Source: Akkermansia muciniphila (GTDB lineage: Bacteria > Verrucomicrobiota > Verrucomicrobiia > Limisphaerales > UBA9464). Taken from it: 61,531 bases of DNA. The DNA is taken from NCBI GenBank assembly GCA_945898055.1, contig CAMDGV010000021.1:1-61531 (forward strand), read 5' to 3'. The translations under genes were made by a program, and so were the position numbers. The notes beneath the pieces were generated by a model, which made no database searches, was not told the origin of the DNA, and saw only the letters and a program-made list of their open reading frames with translations. Of this stretch, positions 54,704 to 61,531 are shown piece after piece (positions within the stretch are counted from its first letter, which is position 1; each line of letters opens with the position of its first letter).

Positions 54704-55189
54704 ATGCCGAGCTTCGACATTGTTTCTACCGTCAATTCTATGGAAATTGAGAACGCGGTAAGCCAAGCCCAAAAGGAGTTAATTAGCCGGTTTGATTTCA
54801 AGGGGTCTGGTGCCGAGATCGTGCTAGAAAAACGAGAAATTAAATTGCGCGCGCCAGATGCGTTCAAAATGAATGCGCTCGTTGAAATGGTGGTTCTGAA
54901 GTTGGCTAAACGGAGTGTTTCGATGAAAAGTATCGATGCAGGTGAAGCCGAACTTTCACCGCTCGGTCACGCACGCCAAATTATCAAAATTAAACAAGGA
55001 ATTGACGGACCTGCTGCCAAGGAAATCAGCACCTATATTCGCACTCTGGGGATTAAAGTCACCGCGTCCATTCAAGGAGATGAACTCCGGGTCAGTAGCA
55101 AAAACCGAGATGATCTCCAGACAGTCATCACCGCCTGCCGATCTCAAGACTTTCCTGTGGCACTTAGTTTTGTGAACTTTCGCGACTGA
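54704..55189 (+). CDS. YajQ family cyclic-di-GMP/nucleotide-binding protein
   Basis: 161 residues, the normal length. The pattern MPSFDIVSTVNSMEIENAV, a middle IKLRAPDAFKMNALVEM and a C-terminal VTASIQGDELRVSSKNRDDLQ are typical. YajQ proteins bind nucleotides or RNA, and one in Xanthomonas binds cyclic-di-GMP. The role here is unknown. It is followed 42 bp later by a lineage-restricted hypothetical gene, and could be the first gene of the run to recO. Confidence 0.93.
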   Translation: MPSFDIVSTVNSMEIENAVSQAQKELISRFDFKGSGAEIVLEKREIKLRAPDAFKMNALVEMVVLKLAKRSVSMKSIDAGEAELSPLGHARQIIKIKQGIDGPAAKEISTYIRTLGIKVTASIQGDELRVSSKNRDDLQTVITACRSQDFPVALSFVNFRD

Positions 55190-55231
55190 TTACTCCAAGT
55201 CTGCCACCTTACTTCTAGATTTTACGAGATT

Positions 55232-55708
55232 ATGATATCCCTTACTAAAGAACAACAGACACAGGCCCGCCTCTGGATTGCTGACGGCATGAAGCTGTCG
55301 GACTTCCAAAAACGCATCGAAACGGATTTCAAAATCGTCCTGACCTACATGGAGGTCCGCTTCCTTTTGGATGATCTAAAAGTGACGCCCAAAGACCCTG
55401 AACCTCCGAAGGAAACGGTAGTGGCAACGCCGCCAGTCGTCGGACCTGAATCAGCACTCTCACCCGATGAAGTTATTCCCGCGCCTAAAACTTCAATGGT
55501 GTCTGTGACCGTGGATGTTGTTACGCGCCCGGGGGCGATGGTGAGCGGTCGCGTCGTTTTTTCAGACAGCAAAGGCGCTGCTTGGATGCTCGATCAGTAC
55601 GGTCGACCAGGACTCATTGCCGACGAAAAAAACTACCGACCGTCGCCGGCAGACTTGACTGAATTCCAAGTCCTTTTGGAACAGGAACTGGCCAAACACG
55701 GCTTCTAA
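55232..55708 (+). CDS. Hypothetical protein with N-terminal helix-turn-like region and Pro-rich middle
   Basis: 158 residues and no family recognised. The first 55 residues, LTKEQQTQARLWIADGMKLS and DFKIVLTYMEVRFLLDDL, look like a helical module, possibly a helix-turn-helix. A Pro-rich linker follows (about 55-95), then a C-terminal strand-rich part with GRVVFSDSKGAAWMLDQYGR. No signal peptide or membrane helix is seen. It is between yajQ and ybeY on one strand with short gaps, so it is probably a real gene of unknown role, possibly conserved in Verrucomicrobiota. Confidence 0.7.
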   Translation: MISLTKEQQTQARLWIADGMKLSDFQKRIETDFKIVLTYMEVRFLLDDLKVTPKDPEPPKETVVATPPVVGPESALSPDEVIPAPKTSMVSVTVDVVTRPGAMVSGRVVFSDSKGAAWMLDQYGRPGLIADEKNYRPSPADLTEFQVLLEQELAKHGF

Positions 55709-55725
55709 TTCTGGACCGAACGATC

Positions 55726-56259
55726 GTGCCTGTCCGATTGGCATTCAGCGCCTCTAAATTCGGCCGCCAAGCCCAACTTTTAGATCCTGCCCCCATTCCG
55801 GAGACCCTCGTTGGCCTCCGTTCGTCTCAGCGGGTTAAACAACTCCATCTCGCCCGAATTCGGACGTTTATAAGGAATTTACTGATCGAACGAGCGCTCA
55901 CCGGCGAATTGGGTTTTCATTTTGTCGCCGCTGCAGAGATGGCCCGCGTGAATCTTCAGTTTCTCGGGCACGAAGGTTCGACCGATGTCATCACCTTCGA
56001 CCACGGATCAACCTCTACTCGGTTGCATGGCGAATGCTTCATTTGCTTAACGGACACCCTTCAACAGGCTGAGGCCTTTCGTCGACCTTGGCCTGAGGAA
56101 CTGGCCCGCTATCTCATCCATGGTATTCTGCATCTCCAAGGCTTTGATGATTTGGAACCTTCCGCACGAAGGACAATGAAGCGAGAGGAAAACCGTTTGA
56201 TCCGCTGGGCCCAAGGGTCCCATGATTTAGGCCTCTTCGAAAAATCTGGCTTGCGATGA
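55726..56259 (+). CDS. ybeY: Endoribonuclease YbeY, with a variant metal-binding motif
   Basis: 177 residues starting at GTG 55726, slightly longer than the usual 155. The family pattern is clear: GSTDVITFDHG near 85-95, GECFICLTDTLQQAE near 103, and the zinc motif region HGILHLQGFDDLEPS near 131. Normally the motif reads HGxLHLxGYDH; here the third ligand His is Asp. YbeY is a single-strand endoribonuclease for 16S rRNA maturation. The stop overlaps the recO start as ATGA. The Asp may still bind metal, so activity is unclear. Confidence 0.9.
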   Translation: MPVRLAFSASKFGRQAQLLDPAPIPETLVGLRSSQRVKQLHLARIRTFIRNLLIERALTGELGFHFVAAAEMARVNLQFLGHEGSTDVITFDHGSTSTRLHGECFICLTDTLQQAEAFRRPWPEELARYLIHGILHLQGFDDLEPSARRTMKREENRLIRWAQGSHDLGLFEKSGLR

Positions 56260-56972
56260 CCCTGGCCACTGATCATGGATTTATTCTGCGAGTGCGGCCG
56301 TATCGCGAAACGAGTGTAATGGTTCATTGGTTCACTCTGCAAAATGGTCGAATCACCACCGCCGCCCGCGCGGCACGAAATCCAAAATCGCCTCTACTGG
56401 GAAAAATAGATCTCTGTATTGAGGCCGACTTTTCCTTCCATAAATCGACTCGGAGCGATGTTCACACCCTTGCCGAAGTTCAAGTCACTGATTTTCATCC
56501 TCTCCTCCGACGCGACATTGCTTCGATTACTCTCCTTGCCCATGTTGTCGGGTGCTTGGAACAAGTAACGGAAACCGAGGCCCCACTTCCTGAACTTTTT
56601 GAAGTCTATCGGGGGTTTATCGGATTCTTGGAACGGCACGGTCCGCGTCCGCGCGCGCTCTTTGCTTGGGAACTTCAGTTTCTTTCGTTGTACGGGTTGG
56701 ATCCCACTCAATTTCCCAATGCCTTTGATCCAGCCGCCCAGTTACTTTTACTAAGCCTATTAAACGAAGACTGGGAAACTTTATCTAGAGTGAAGTTCGA
56801 TGCAAAGGCAGTCCGCGATTTGGGAAATTTCTTGAGTGAATTTTGGACTCAACAATTTGGGCGCCTGCCAAAAACCCGGGCACCAGCTTTCAAAGCCGCC
56901 GATGAAGCAGCTCGTGCTCGACGAAATCTCTCCTCAGAATTCGTAGAAACGACCAAGGAACCTCTTGGCTAA
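56256..56972 (+). CDS. recO: DNA repair protein RecO
   Basis: 238 residues. The N-terminal OB fold is visible as GFILRVRPYRETSVMVHWFT and GRITTAARAARNPKSPL, with the rest helical and containing LFAWELQFLSLYGLDP near 130. The Cys cluster of zinc-binding RecOs is absent, as in E. coli. RecO with RecR loads RecA on single-stranded DNA gaps. It is coupled to ybeY through an ATGA overlap. RecBCD is also present in this window, so both recombination routes appear available. Confidence 0.9.
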   Translation: MTLATDHGFILRVRPYRETSVMVHWFTLQNGRITTAARAARNPKSPLLGKIDLCIEADFSFHKSTRSDVHTLAEVQVTDFHPLLRRDIASITLLAHVVGCLEQVTETEAPLPELFEVYRGFIGFLERHGPRPRALFAWELQFLSLYGLDPTQFPNAFDPAAQLLLLSLLNEDWETLSRVKFDAKAVRDLGNFLSEFWTQQFGRLPKTRAPAFKAADEAARARRNLSSEFVETTKEPLG

Positions 56973-57084
56973 TTTAAGTCAAACTGACTATTCATAAGTC
57001 TTCAGTGGCGGATTTGACGGAGGAACACCAAGAATCAGGGTGTTTAATTTTCTAACGGAAGGTAATTTAATTAACTTTAGACGG

Positions 57085-57090
57085 TATAAT
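57085..57090 (+). promoter_or_regulatory. Possible -10 box before the tonB gene
   Basis: A perfect TATAAT lies 89 bp before the tonB start. No acceptable -35 box was found 16-18 bp upstream, so this is weak. A T-run at 57142-57148 lies between it and the gene. Confidence 0.3.
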
Positions 57091-57178
57091 CTAAACGAGA
57101 ACTTCAACCCTACCGCTGTTGCGCTCTTAGAGTTGAAACCTTTTTTTAACGGGATTCATTAAAGACAATAAGTTCAGA

Positions 57179-57922
57179 ATGAGTTCTAAATTGGGCCAAA
57201 ATCCTGAGCTAACCGAGTATACTCTCAGCTCGGAGCTGTATCGGGATTGCCTGCCAAAAAACGGCCAAGATGCCGGTCGCAAAGTCATTTGGATGAACAC
57301 GCTGTGTATCCTCATGCTATCGATTGGTATTTTGGGAGTTGCCCATCCGATCGGATTGGTGCTGCACCCATTGCAAGAATCAGATCCCCCTCAAGTCATC
57401 GAAATTTTACAGTCCAAACCCGATGAAAAAGTACCGCAGGAGTCCTCGGAAGAACCGGCCCCGCTAGAGGAAACTTCCCCCCAACCGGTTCAGGTCCAAC
57501 CTCTCATCGTCGCTGTTCCCAAGGCGGTAGTTGCTTTTGCTGTCGAAGTTATGGGCCCAGTTATTATATCGAAAGATCCCAACTTTGCTGTGCCCCCCCC
57601 CCGAGAAATTCGACGCAGTGCAGCCCCAGCCCAATCAGGCCCGCTGCGCCTTAGGGCTGGCGGCGGCGAGGGGAGTTTTTTTCCTAAGCCGAGTTCCCAA
57701 GACTATCCCCGTGAAGCTCTTAAGCGTCGAGAACAAGGGGCGGGTGAGTTCTTGATCAGAATCGGTTTAGCTGGCGAAATCACCGAACTCAAAATCATTG
57801 CAAGCTCAGGAAGTTCCACTCTTGATAACGCCTTTCGTCAATGGATTCGCAAACACTATAAATTTGGTCCCGACTATTTCGGCAAACAAGTGATTGCTGA
57901 GTTTGAGTACCGCATTCGATAG
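57179..57922 (+). CDS. tonB: TonB family energy transducer
   Basis: 247 residues. A single membrane anchor (about 39-60, NTLCILMLSIGILGVAHPIG) follows an unusually long N-terminal cytoplasmic segment of about 38 residues. The periplasmic spacer is rich in Pro and Glu (about 75-110), and the C-terminal TonB domain starts around SSQDYPREALKRREQGAGE near 182 with LDNAFRQWIRKHYKFGP. TonB passes proton-gradient energy from ExbB-ExbD to outer-membrane receptors. It is first in a run with exbB and two exbD genes. No receptor gene is in the window. Confidence 0.88.
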   Translation: MSSKLGQNPELTEYTLSSELYRDCLPKNGQDAGRKVIWMNTLCILMLSIGILGVAHPIGLVLHPLQESDPPQVIEILQSKPDEKVPQESSEEPAPLEETSPQPVQVQPLIVAVPKAVVAFAVEVMGPVIISKDPNFAVPPPREIRRSAAPAQSGPLRLRAGGGEGSFFPKPSSQDYPREALKRREQGAGEFLIRIGLAGEITELKIIASSGSSTLDNAFRQWIRKHYKFGPDYFGKQVIAEFEYRIR

Positions 57923-57940
57923 CTGATTTCCAAACCCACT

Positions 57941-58612
57941 ATGCTAGCCAATACTGTTGCCGAATACTTCACCAAGGGCGGGCCAATCATGTACCCCATC
58001 GTCGCCGTGGCGATTATCATCATCGCGGTTACCGCTGAACGGGGCGTTTTCTGGTTTCGCCTCGGACGTAGGCGCGACGCCAAACAATTGGAAGGAACGC
58101 TTGGTGCGATGGAAAAAAATGACTTCAAGAGTGCGGTTGCTGGATCAAAAAGCGCAGAGGACCCCTCGGTGCGTATGATCTATCACGGATTAACCCATGT
58201 TCACGGATCCCTCCAAGGAGCTCTACAAGTGGCCGCCGGTATAGAAATTAAACGAGCCGGCCGCTTTATGGTCTTGATCGACACTTGCATTACGCTGGCT
58301 CCGCTCCTCGGATTACTTGGCACGGTCACTGGTATTATGCGTTCCTTCCAGAAAATGGGCGAATCGAGTATCGCTGGTGCCATGACTGAGATCCAAGGTG
58401 GAATCGGCGAAGCACTCATCGCCACCGCTGCCGGATTGGGTATCGCCATCTTTGGTGTCTTTTTCCTCAACTTCTATAATGAACTGATGGAGAAGTTGAA
58501 ATTTGACCTCGAGACAACCGCAACCAACGTGGAAGTTATGGTCGCTAAGGCGAAACAAGAAGGCTTTGATCCGGTCGCTTTCCGGCGTCAAATTGCAGCC
58601 GAACTCCCCTAA
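57941..58612 (+). CDS. exbB: MotA/TolQ/ExbB proton channel protein
   Basis: 223 residues. Helices at about 18-40, 115-140 and 155-185 are visible. The family motif appears as LAPLLGLLGTVTGIMRSFQKMGES near 120 and GGIGEALIATAAGLGIAIFGVFFLNFYN near 150. With ExbD it forms the proton-driven motor for TonB. It starts 18 bp after the tonB-like gene and 3 bp before the first exbD. Confidence 0.94.
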   Translation: MLANTVAEYFTKGGPIMYPIVAVAIIIIAVTAERGVFWFRLGRRRDAKQLEGTLGAMEKNDFKSAVAGSKSAEDPSVRMIYHGLTHVHGSLQGALQVAAGIEIKRAGRFMVLIDTCITLAPLLGLLGTVTGIMRSFQKMGESSIAGAMTEIQGGIGEALIATAAGLGIAIFGVFFLNFYNELMEKLKFDLETTATNVEVMVAKAKQEGFDPVAFRRQIAAELP

Positions 58613-58615
58613 TTT

Positions 58616-59083
58616 ATGGCTGGCGCAAGCCGATCTACTTCGTCTGTTGGAGGGCTGAAAAGAAAATTCAATTCCCCCATTGCCATCAAAAAAGCGCGAA
58701 TTGAAATTGTCCCTCTGATCGATGTCATGTTCTTTCTCCTCGCCTCTTTTATGATGGTTTCTTTGAGTCTTCAACAGTCCCACACTCGCCCCATGGAACT
58801 GGTCGATGCACGTCAATCCGTCGATGACTTCAAAACCGATGTTATCAATATCGGAATCGAAAAAGATGGCACTGTTTCGATTGGAACCAATGTGGTTAAT
58901 CGTTCGGTTCTCATCAATGAACTGACCACGCGCTTTAAACAAAACCCAAAGGCTCCTGTCTTTATTACAGGTGACAAATCTGCTCCTTATCGCTCAATCA
59001 GTGGCGTGCTTCAACAGGTTCAATCCGCTCGATTTACCCGGGTCGCCTTCGTCACTCAAGAAGCTGAAAAGTCAAAAAAATGA
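58616..59083 (+). CDS. exbD: ExbD/TolR family protein (first copy)
   Basis: 155 residues. A basic N-terminus precedes IEIVPLIDVMFFLLASFMMVS near 35, the transmembrane helix with the essential Asp. The periplasmic part ends with the TolR-like fold (ISGVLQQVQSARFTRVAFVTQE). It lies 3 bp after exbB. A second ExbD gene follows 21 bp later; the two may form mixed motors. Confidence 0.92.
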   Translation: MAGASRSTSSVGGLKRKFNSPIAIKKARIEIVPLIDVMFFLLASFMMVSLSLQQSHTRPMELVDARQSVDDFKTDVINIGIEKDGTVSIGTNVVNRSVLINELTTRFKQNPKAPVFITGDKSAPYRSISGVLQQVQSARFTRVAFVTQEAEKSKK

Positions 59084-59104
59084 TCCTCGCAAGGGCCTAA
59101 CTCT

Positions 59105-59530
59105 ATGCACTTCGGATTCCCAATTCCGCTCAAAAAAGCGCGCGTCGAAATCATTCCCTTGATCGACGTGATGTTCTTCCTCTTGGCGGCGTTCATGATG
59201 GTAACTCTCACCATGAACCGCCTGCGCACTCTTCAAATGGACCTCCCCTCCGCAGTGGCCCCCAGTTCATCAGACAAACCCGATAGGATGGAAATACTCA
59301 TTAGTCGGGAAGGTGACTTAAAAATCGCCGGTGAACGGATCCGCTTTTCTGATCTTACCTCTCGAGTTCAATCGAAAGTAGCGAGTAACACCAATTATCC
59401 CTTCTACTTGAAGCCGGATTTCCAAACAACTCACGGTCATGTTCTGCGTATCTTGGATACGATTAAGGCGGCTGGAGGTTCCAAAATCTCTATGGCAATC
59501 GACGTCTCCGGAAGCGAAAGTTCTCCATGA
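59105..59530 (+). CDS. ExbD/TolR family protein (second copy)
   Basis: 141 residues. It has the same layout: VEIIPLIDVMFFLLAAFMMVTL near 18 with the conserved Asp, then a periplasmic domain with TTHGHVLRILDTIKAAGGSKI. It resembles the first copy over the helix but differs in the periplasmic part. Its stop overlaps the start of the next gene as ATGA. Confidence 0.92.
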   Translation: MHFGFPIPLKKARVEIIPLIDVMFFLLAAFMMVTLTMNRLRTLQMDLPSAVAPSSSDKPDRMEILISREGDLKIAGERIRFSDLTSRVQSKVASNTNYPFYLKPDFQTTHGHVLRILDTIKAAGGSKISMAIDVSGSESSP

Positions 59531-60795
59531 ATCCTCTCTCTTATATCTCTCCTCAGCGACGCCTCGTTTTTTTGTTTATTGCCGCTACCGTCTTCAGCGG
59601 CGTTCGCGTGATTGCATTGGCTGATTGGCCACAGTTCCTCGGTCCACATCGGAACGGCTCTGCCACCGAAACCAACCTCACTGCTTGGCCGAAGGAGGGT
59701 CTAACTCAACGGTGGAAAGTCCGGGTTGGCACCGGATTTTCTGGCCCGATTATTTCAGGCAATTCTGTCACTCTTTTTCATAAAGAAGAAGGGATGGAAG
59801 TTGTTTCCACTTGGAACGTCACCAACGGACAACTCGGTTGGGTTCGAAAATGGCCCACCACTTTCTCCGATGAGATGGGCAGTGGCGATGGTCCTCGCTC
59901 CACTCCTTCGATCGCCCAAGGTCGTGTGTTTGCTCTCGGACCCGACGGCACTCTTCATGCTCTTTCGGCGACGACAGGGGAGCCTCTCTGGCAATTGAAT
60001 CTAGTGAAGCAGTTCGGATCGGATCCAGGCTTCTTTGGCTTTGCAACTTCGCCACTGGTGCTCGGGGAACAACTCATTATCCAAGCGGGCGGAATGGGTT
60101 CAGGCACTGTCGCGCTCGCGGTCACCGACGGACGGGTTCTTTGGAAATCCGGATCCGACGCCTCGGGTTGCAGTTCTCCGATCCCTTGGACACCAGACGG
60201 AAAGACTCATGTCCTCTGTTTCAATCGTGCCGGAGCGGTCGCGCATGATCTTCTGACTGGCGCTGAACTCTTCCGTTTTCCTTGGCGCGCTCGGATGCAC
60301 GCCAGCGTCAATGCCGCGTCTCCGATCGCTGTGGAAAAGGATATTTTTTTGACCTCGAGTTACGGAGCAGGCGCGGCGTGGATCCGCCCCAAAGCGGGTG
60401 CGGTCGAAGTCCTTTGGTCTGGGGATGAGGCTCTCTCCGCTCATTTCTCGACCCCCGTTGAATCAGGGGGTTTTCTCTATGGTTTTCATGGTCGACACGA
60501 ATCGGGACCTGCCTTGCGGTGTATCCAACTCAGCACCGGCACAGTGCGTTGGACTCTCGATCGTTTTGGTTCCGGATCCATCGTACGAGTTGGCTCCCGT
60601 CTGCTGATTCTTTTGGAATCAGGTGAACTTGTTTTGATGGAAGCAAACCCACTAAAATCGATTGAACTGGCACGATCTCAAGTGGCAGGAAATGGTGCTC
60701 GCATCATTCCGGCGCTCGCCGATGGACGGCTCTTTCTAAGGGATCGATCTCATCTAATTTGCCTCGCTCTTCCAGCATTGGCGGGGAAGCCCTAA
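59527..60795 (+). CDS. Exported PQQ-type beta-propeller protein
   Basis: 422 residues. The N-terminal helix (LVFLFIAATVFSGVRVIALA) is a signal peptide. DWPQFLGPHRNGSATETNL is a typical opening for verrucomicrobial and planctomycete PQQ-like propellers. Repeated blades such as LHALSATTGEPLWQLNL and LALTVTDG-type units, LRCIQLSTGTVRWTLD, and LVLMEANPLKSIEL follow. No dehydrogenase motif is present, so it may be a scaffold or binding protein. Coupling to exbD by ATGA suggests that it works with the Ton machinery at the cell envelope. Confidence 0.85.
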   Translation: MNPLSYISPQRRLVFLFIAATVFSGVRVIALADWPQFLGPHRNGSATETNLTAWPKEGLTQRWKVRVGTGFSGPIISGNSVTLFHKEEGMEVVSTWNVTNGQLGWVRKWPTTFSDEMGSGDGPRSTPSIAQGRVFALGPDGTLHALSATTGEPLWQLNLVKQFGSDPGFFGFATSPLVLGEQLIIQAGGMGSGTVALAVTDGRVLWKSGSDASGCSSPIPWTPDGKTHVLCFNRAGAVAHDLLTGAELFRFPWRARMHASVNAASPIAVEKDIFLTSSYGAGAAWIRPKAGAVEVLWSGDEALSAHFSTPVESGGFLYGFHGRHESGPALRCIQLSTGTVRWTLDRFGSGSIVRVGSRLLILLESGELVLMEANPLKSIELARSQVAGNGARIIPALADGRLFLRDRSHLICLALPALAGKP

Positions 60796-60836
60796 CCGAT
60801 CGGGATTTGCCTTTTTGACGCGGAGAGGGAAAGGCC

Positions 60837-60862
60837 CACGAATTTCACGAATGGACACGAAT
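60837..60862. repeat. Three CACGAAT units with 9-10 bp period
   Basis: CACGAAT occurs at 60837-60843, 60846-60852 and 60856-60862. The same kind of CACGAAT repeat sequence is seen scattered in many environmental genomes. A short tandem repeat of GGGAAGAATAA follows around 60921-60945. Confidence 0.5.
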
Positions 60863-60993
60863 ACGAGGTGCCGATGCAGACTAATGCAGCTGAATACCGT
60901 TTGAAGTGTTTGGAATCCGTAGGGAAGAATAAGGGAAGAATAAGGGAGGAAACTAGGTTGCTTAAAATTCTGAGGAGTAGGAGTATCTGAAGG

Positions 60994-61413
60994 ATGAAGA
61001 TATTTAGCGGAAATGTAGTGAAGTTAGTGTTAGCGATGGCGTTGATGTTTGGGGTGAGATTGCAGGGAGGAGAAGCTGCCGATGCAGTGGCGACTGTGAC
61101 TGCGGGATATGTGACAGGGATAACGGTGACGAGTGGAGGGAGTGGCTACGTGAGCGAGCCTGAGGTGACGCTGAGGGGAGGAGGAGGGAGTGGAGCGGTT
61201 GGGAAGGCATTTTTGAGTGGAGATAAGGTTGGATTGATCGTGGTATTGAGTGCTGGGAGTGGGTATAGCAGTTCTCCGATGGTAGAGATTGGATTGCCAC
61301 CGAATGCAAATCGGATAAGGGTGGAGTTGGTACCGAAGTTAACGGTGGAAGGTAGGGAAGGAAATGTTCGAAGAGTGGAGTACCCGTGCATCCCGAAGTT
61401 GTTGGTGGTTTAG
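60994..61413 (+). pseudogene. Exported GGSGY-repeat protein, probably truncated
   Basis: 139 residues. A signal peptide (VVKLVLAMALMFGVRLQGGEA) is followed by repeats with ITVTSGGSGYVSEPEVTL and LSAGSGYSSSPMVEI, a motif common in large exported verrucomicrobial proteins. The chain then has LVPKLTVEGREGNVRRVEY, which in such proteins normally leads into a longer C-terminal domain with a FYRL-like end, but here it stops after 11 more residues. The G-rich, repeat-laden base use differs from the core genes. It may have been cut by the insertion of the following sequence. Confidence 0.5.
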
Positions 61414-61531
61414 CTGGACTATCTCTTCGGTACGGGCCACAGTCGGCGCATCGAAACTGAATTTGCATTACAGGGGCGTCAAATTGCGCCCGGGGATTTA
61501 CCATGGCTGCAGGGCTGGATTGATGCGAATC
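61414..61531 (+). CDS. Start of a possible DUF4338-type gene, cut by the window edge
   Basis: Downstream of the stop at 61411-61413, the same frame continues without a clear start and encodes GHSRRIETEFALQGRQIA and PGDLPWLQGWIDAN up to the window end. The RIExxxALQGR and DLxWLQGWI patterns resemble the N-terminus of DUF4338 proteins, which accompany transposases and some defence islands. The absence of a start codon and the in-frame stop directly before suggest a mobile element inserted into the exported protein gene. The identification is tentative because only about 30 residues are visible. Confidence 0.35.
   Translation, partial: MDYLFGTGHSRRIETEFALQGRQIAPGDLPWLQGWIDAN

Overview
The window reads as bacterial chromosome from the Verrucomicrobiota, or a close PVC-superphylum relative. 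The main evidence is two pairs of secreted cytochrome-c-like DUF1549/DUF1553 proteins with Tat-exported DUF1501 proteins, an arrangement typical of Planctomycetota and Verrucomicrobiota. A fused SecDF, a TonB-ExbB-ExbD-ExbD set and several small lineage-restricted proteins agree with this. Placement is by protein recognition only. No rRNA, tRNA or CRISPR array was seen.

Layout. 1-960 is a graveyard of mobile-element debris: two copies of an IS21-type istB tail, an array of 28-bp direct repeats, a nested palindrome and a decayed transposase fragment. It ends at an orphan RelE/ParE-type toxin gene (960-1319). 1359-11787 is a minus-strand block with a WYL regulator, a YbjN-like protein and recC-recB-recD, the last three coupled by overlaps. 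11932-14862 holds secDF and yajC. 14988-18072 carries a hypothetical protein, a stand-alone DEDDy exonuclease and an exported EF-hand/propeller-like protein. 18048-26325 is a minus-strand housekeeping run: rsmE, dnaJ, grpE, argC, rpsI, rplM, pnp and rpsO. The pnp product has an unusual second S1 domain. 26600-30013 is a plus-strand run of a glycosyltransferase, a WecA/TagO-like transferase and moeA. 30398-34077 encodes a heterodimeric ABC exporter, followed by a truncated Rpn/YhgA-like gene.

34862-49595 is the most accessory-looking part. It contains PSD1 plus DUF1501 pair 1, a formylglycine-generating-enzyme-like lipoprotein or exported protein, a 1478-residue YHYH/DUF1566 exported protein, a CE15-like esterase, and PSD1 plus DUF1501 pair 2. 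All appear exported, which suggests a periplasmic or surface module acting on an unknown, probably carbohydrate, substrate.

49768-60795 returns to core functions: a DUF456 membrane protein, a U32 peptidase-family protein, carA, yajQ, ybeY, recO, tonB-exbB-exbD-exbD, and a PQQ-type propeller gene coupled to the second exbD. The right edge (60994-61531) holds a truncated GGSGY-repeat exported protein, followed in frame by the start of what looks like a DUF4338-type gene.

The strongest candidates for something new are the double-S1 polynucleotide phosphorylase, the 34.8-49.6 kb exported module with its giant YHYH protein, and the WYL-YbjN-RecCBD block. I found no clear evidence of a completely novel system. 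Family names come from motif recognition without database searches.
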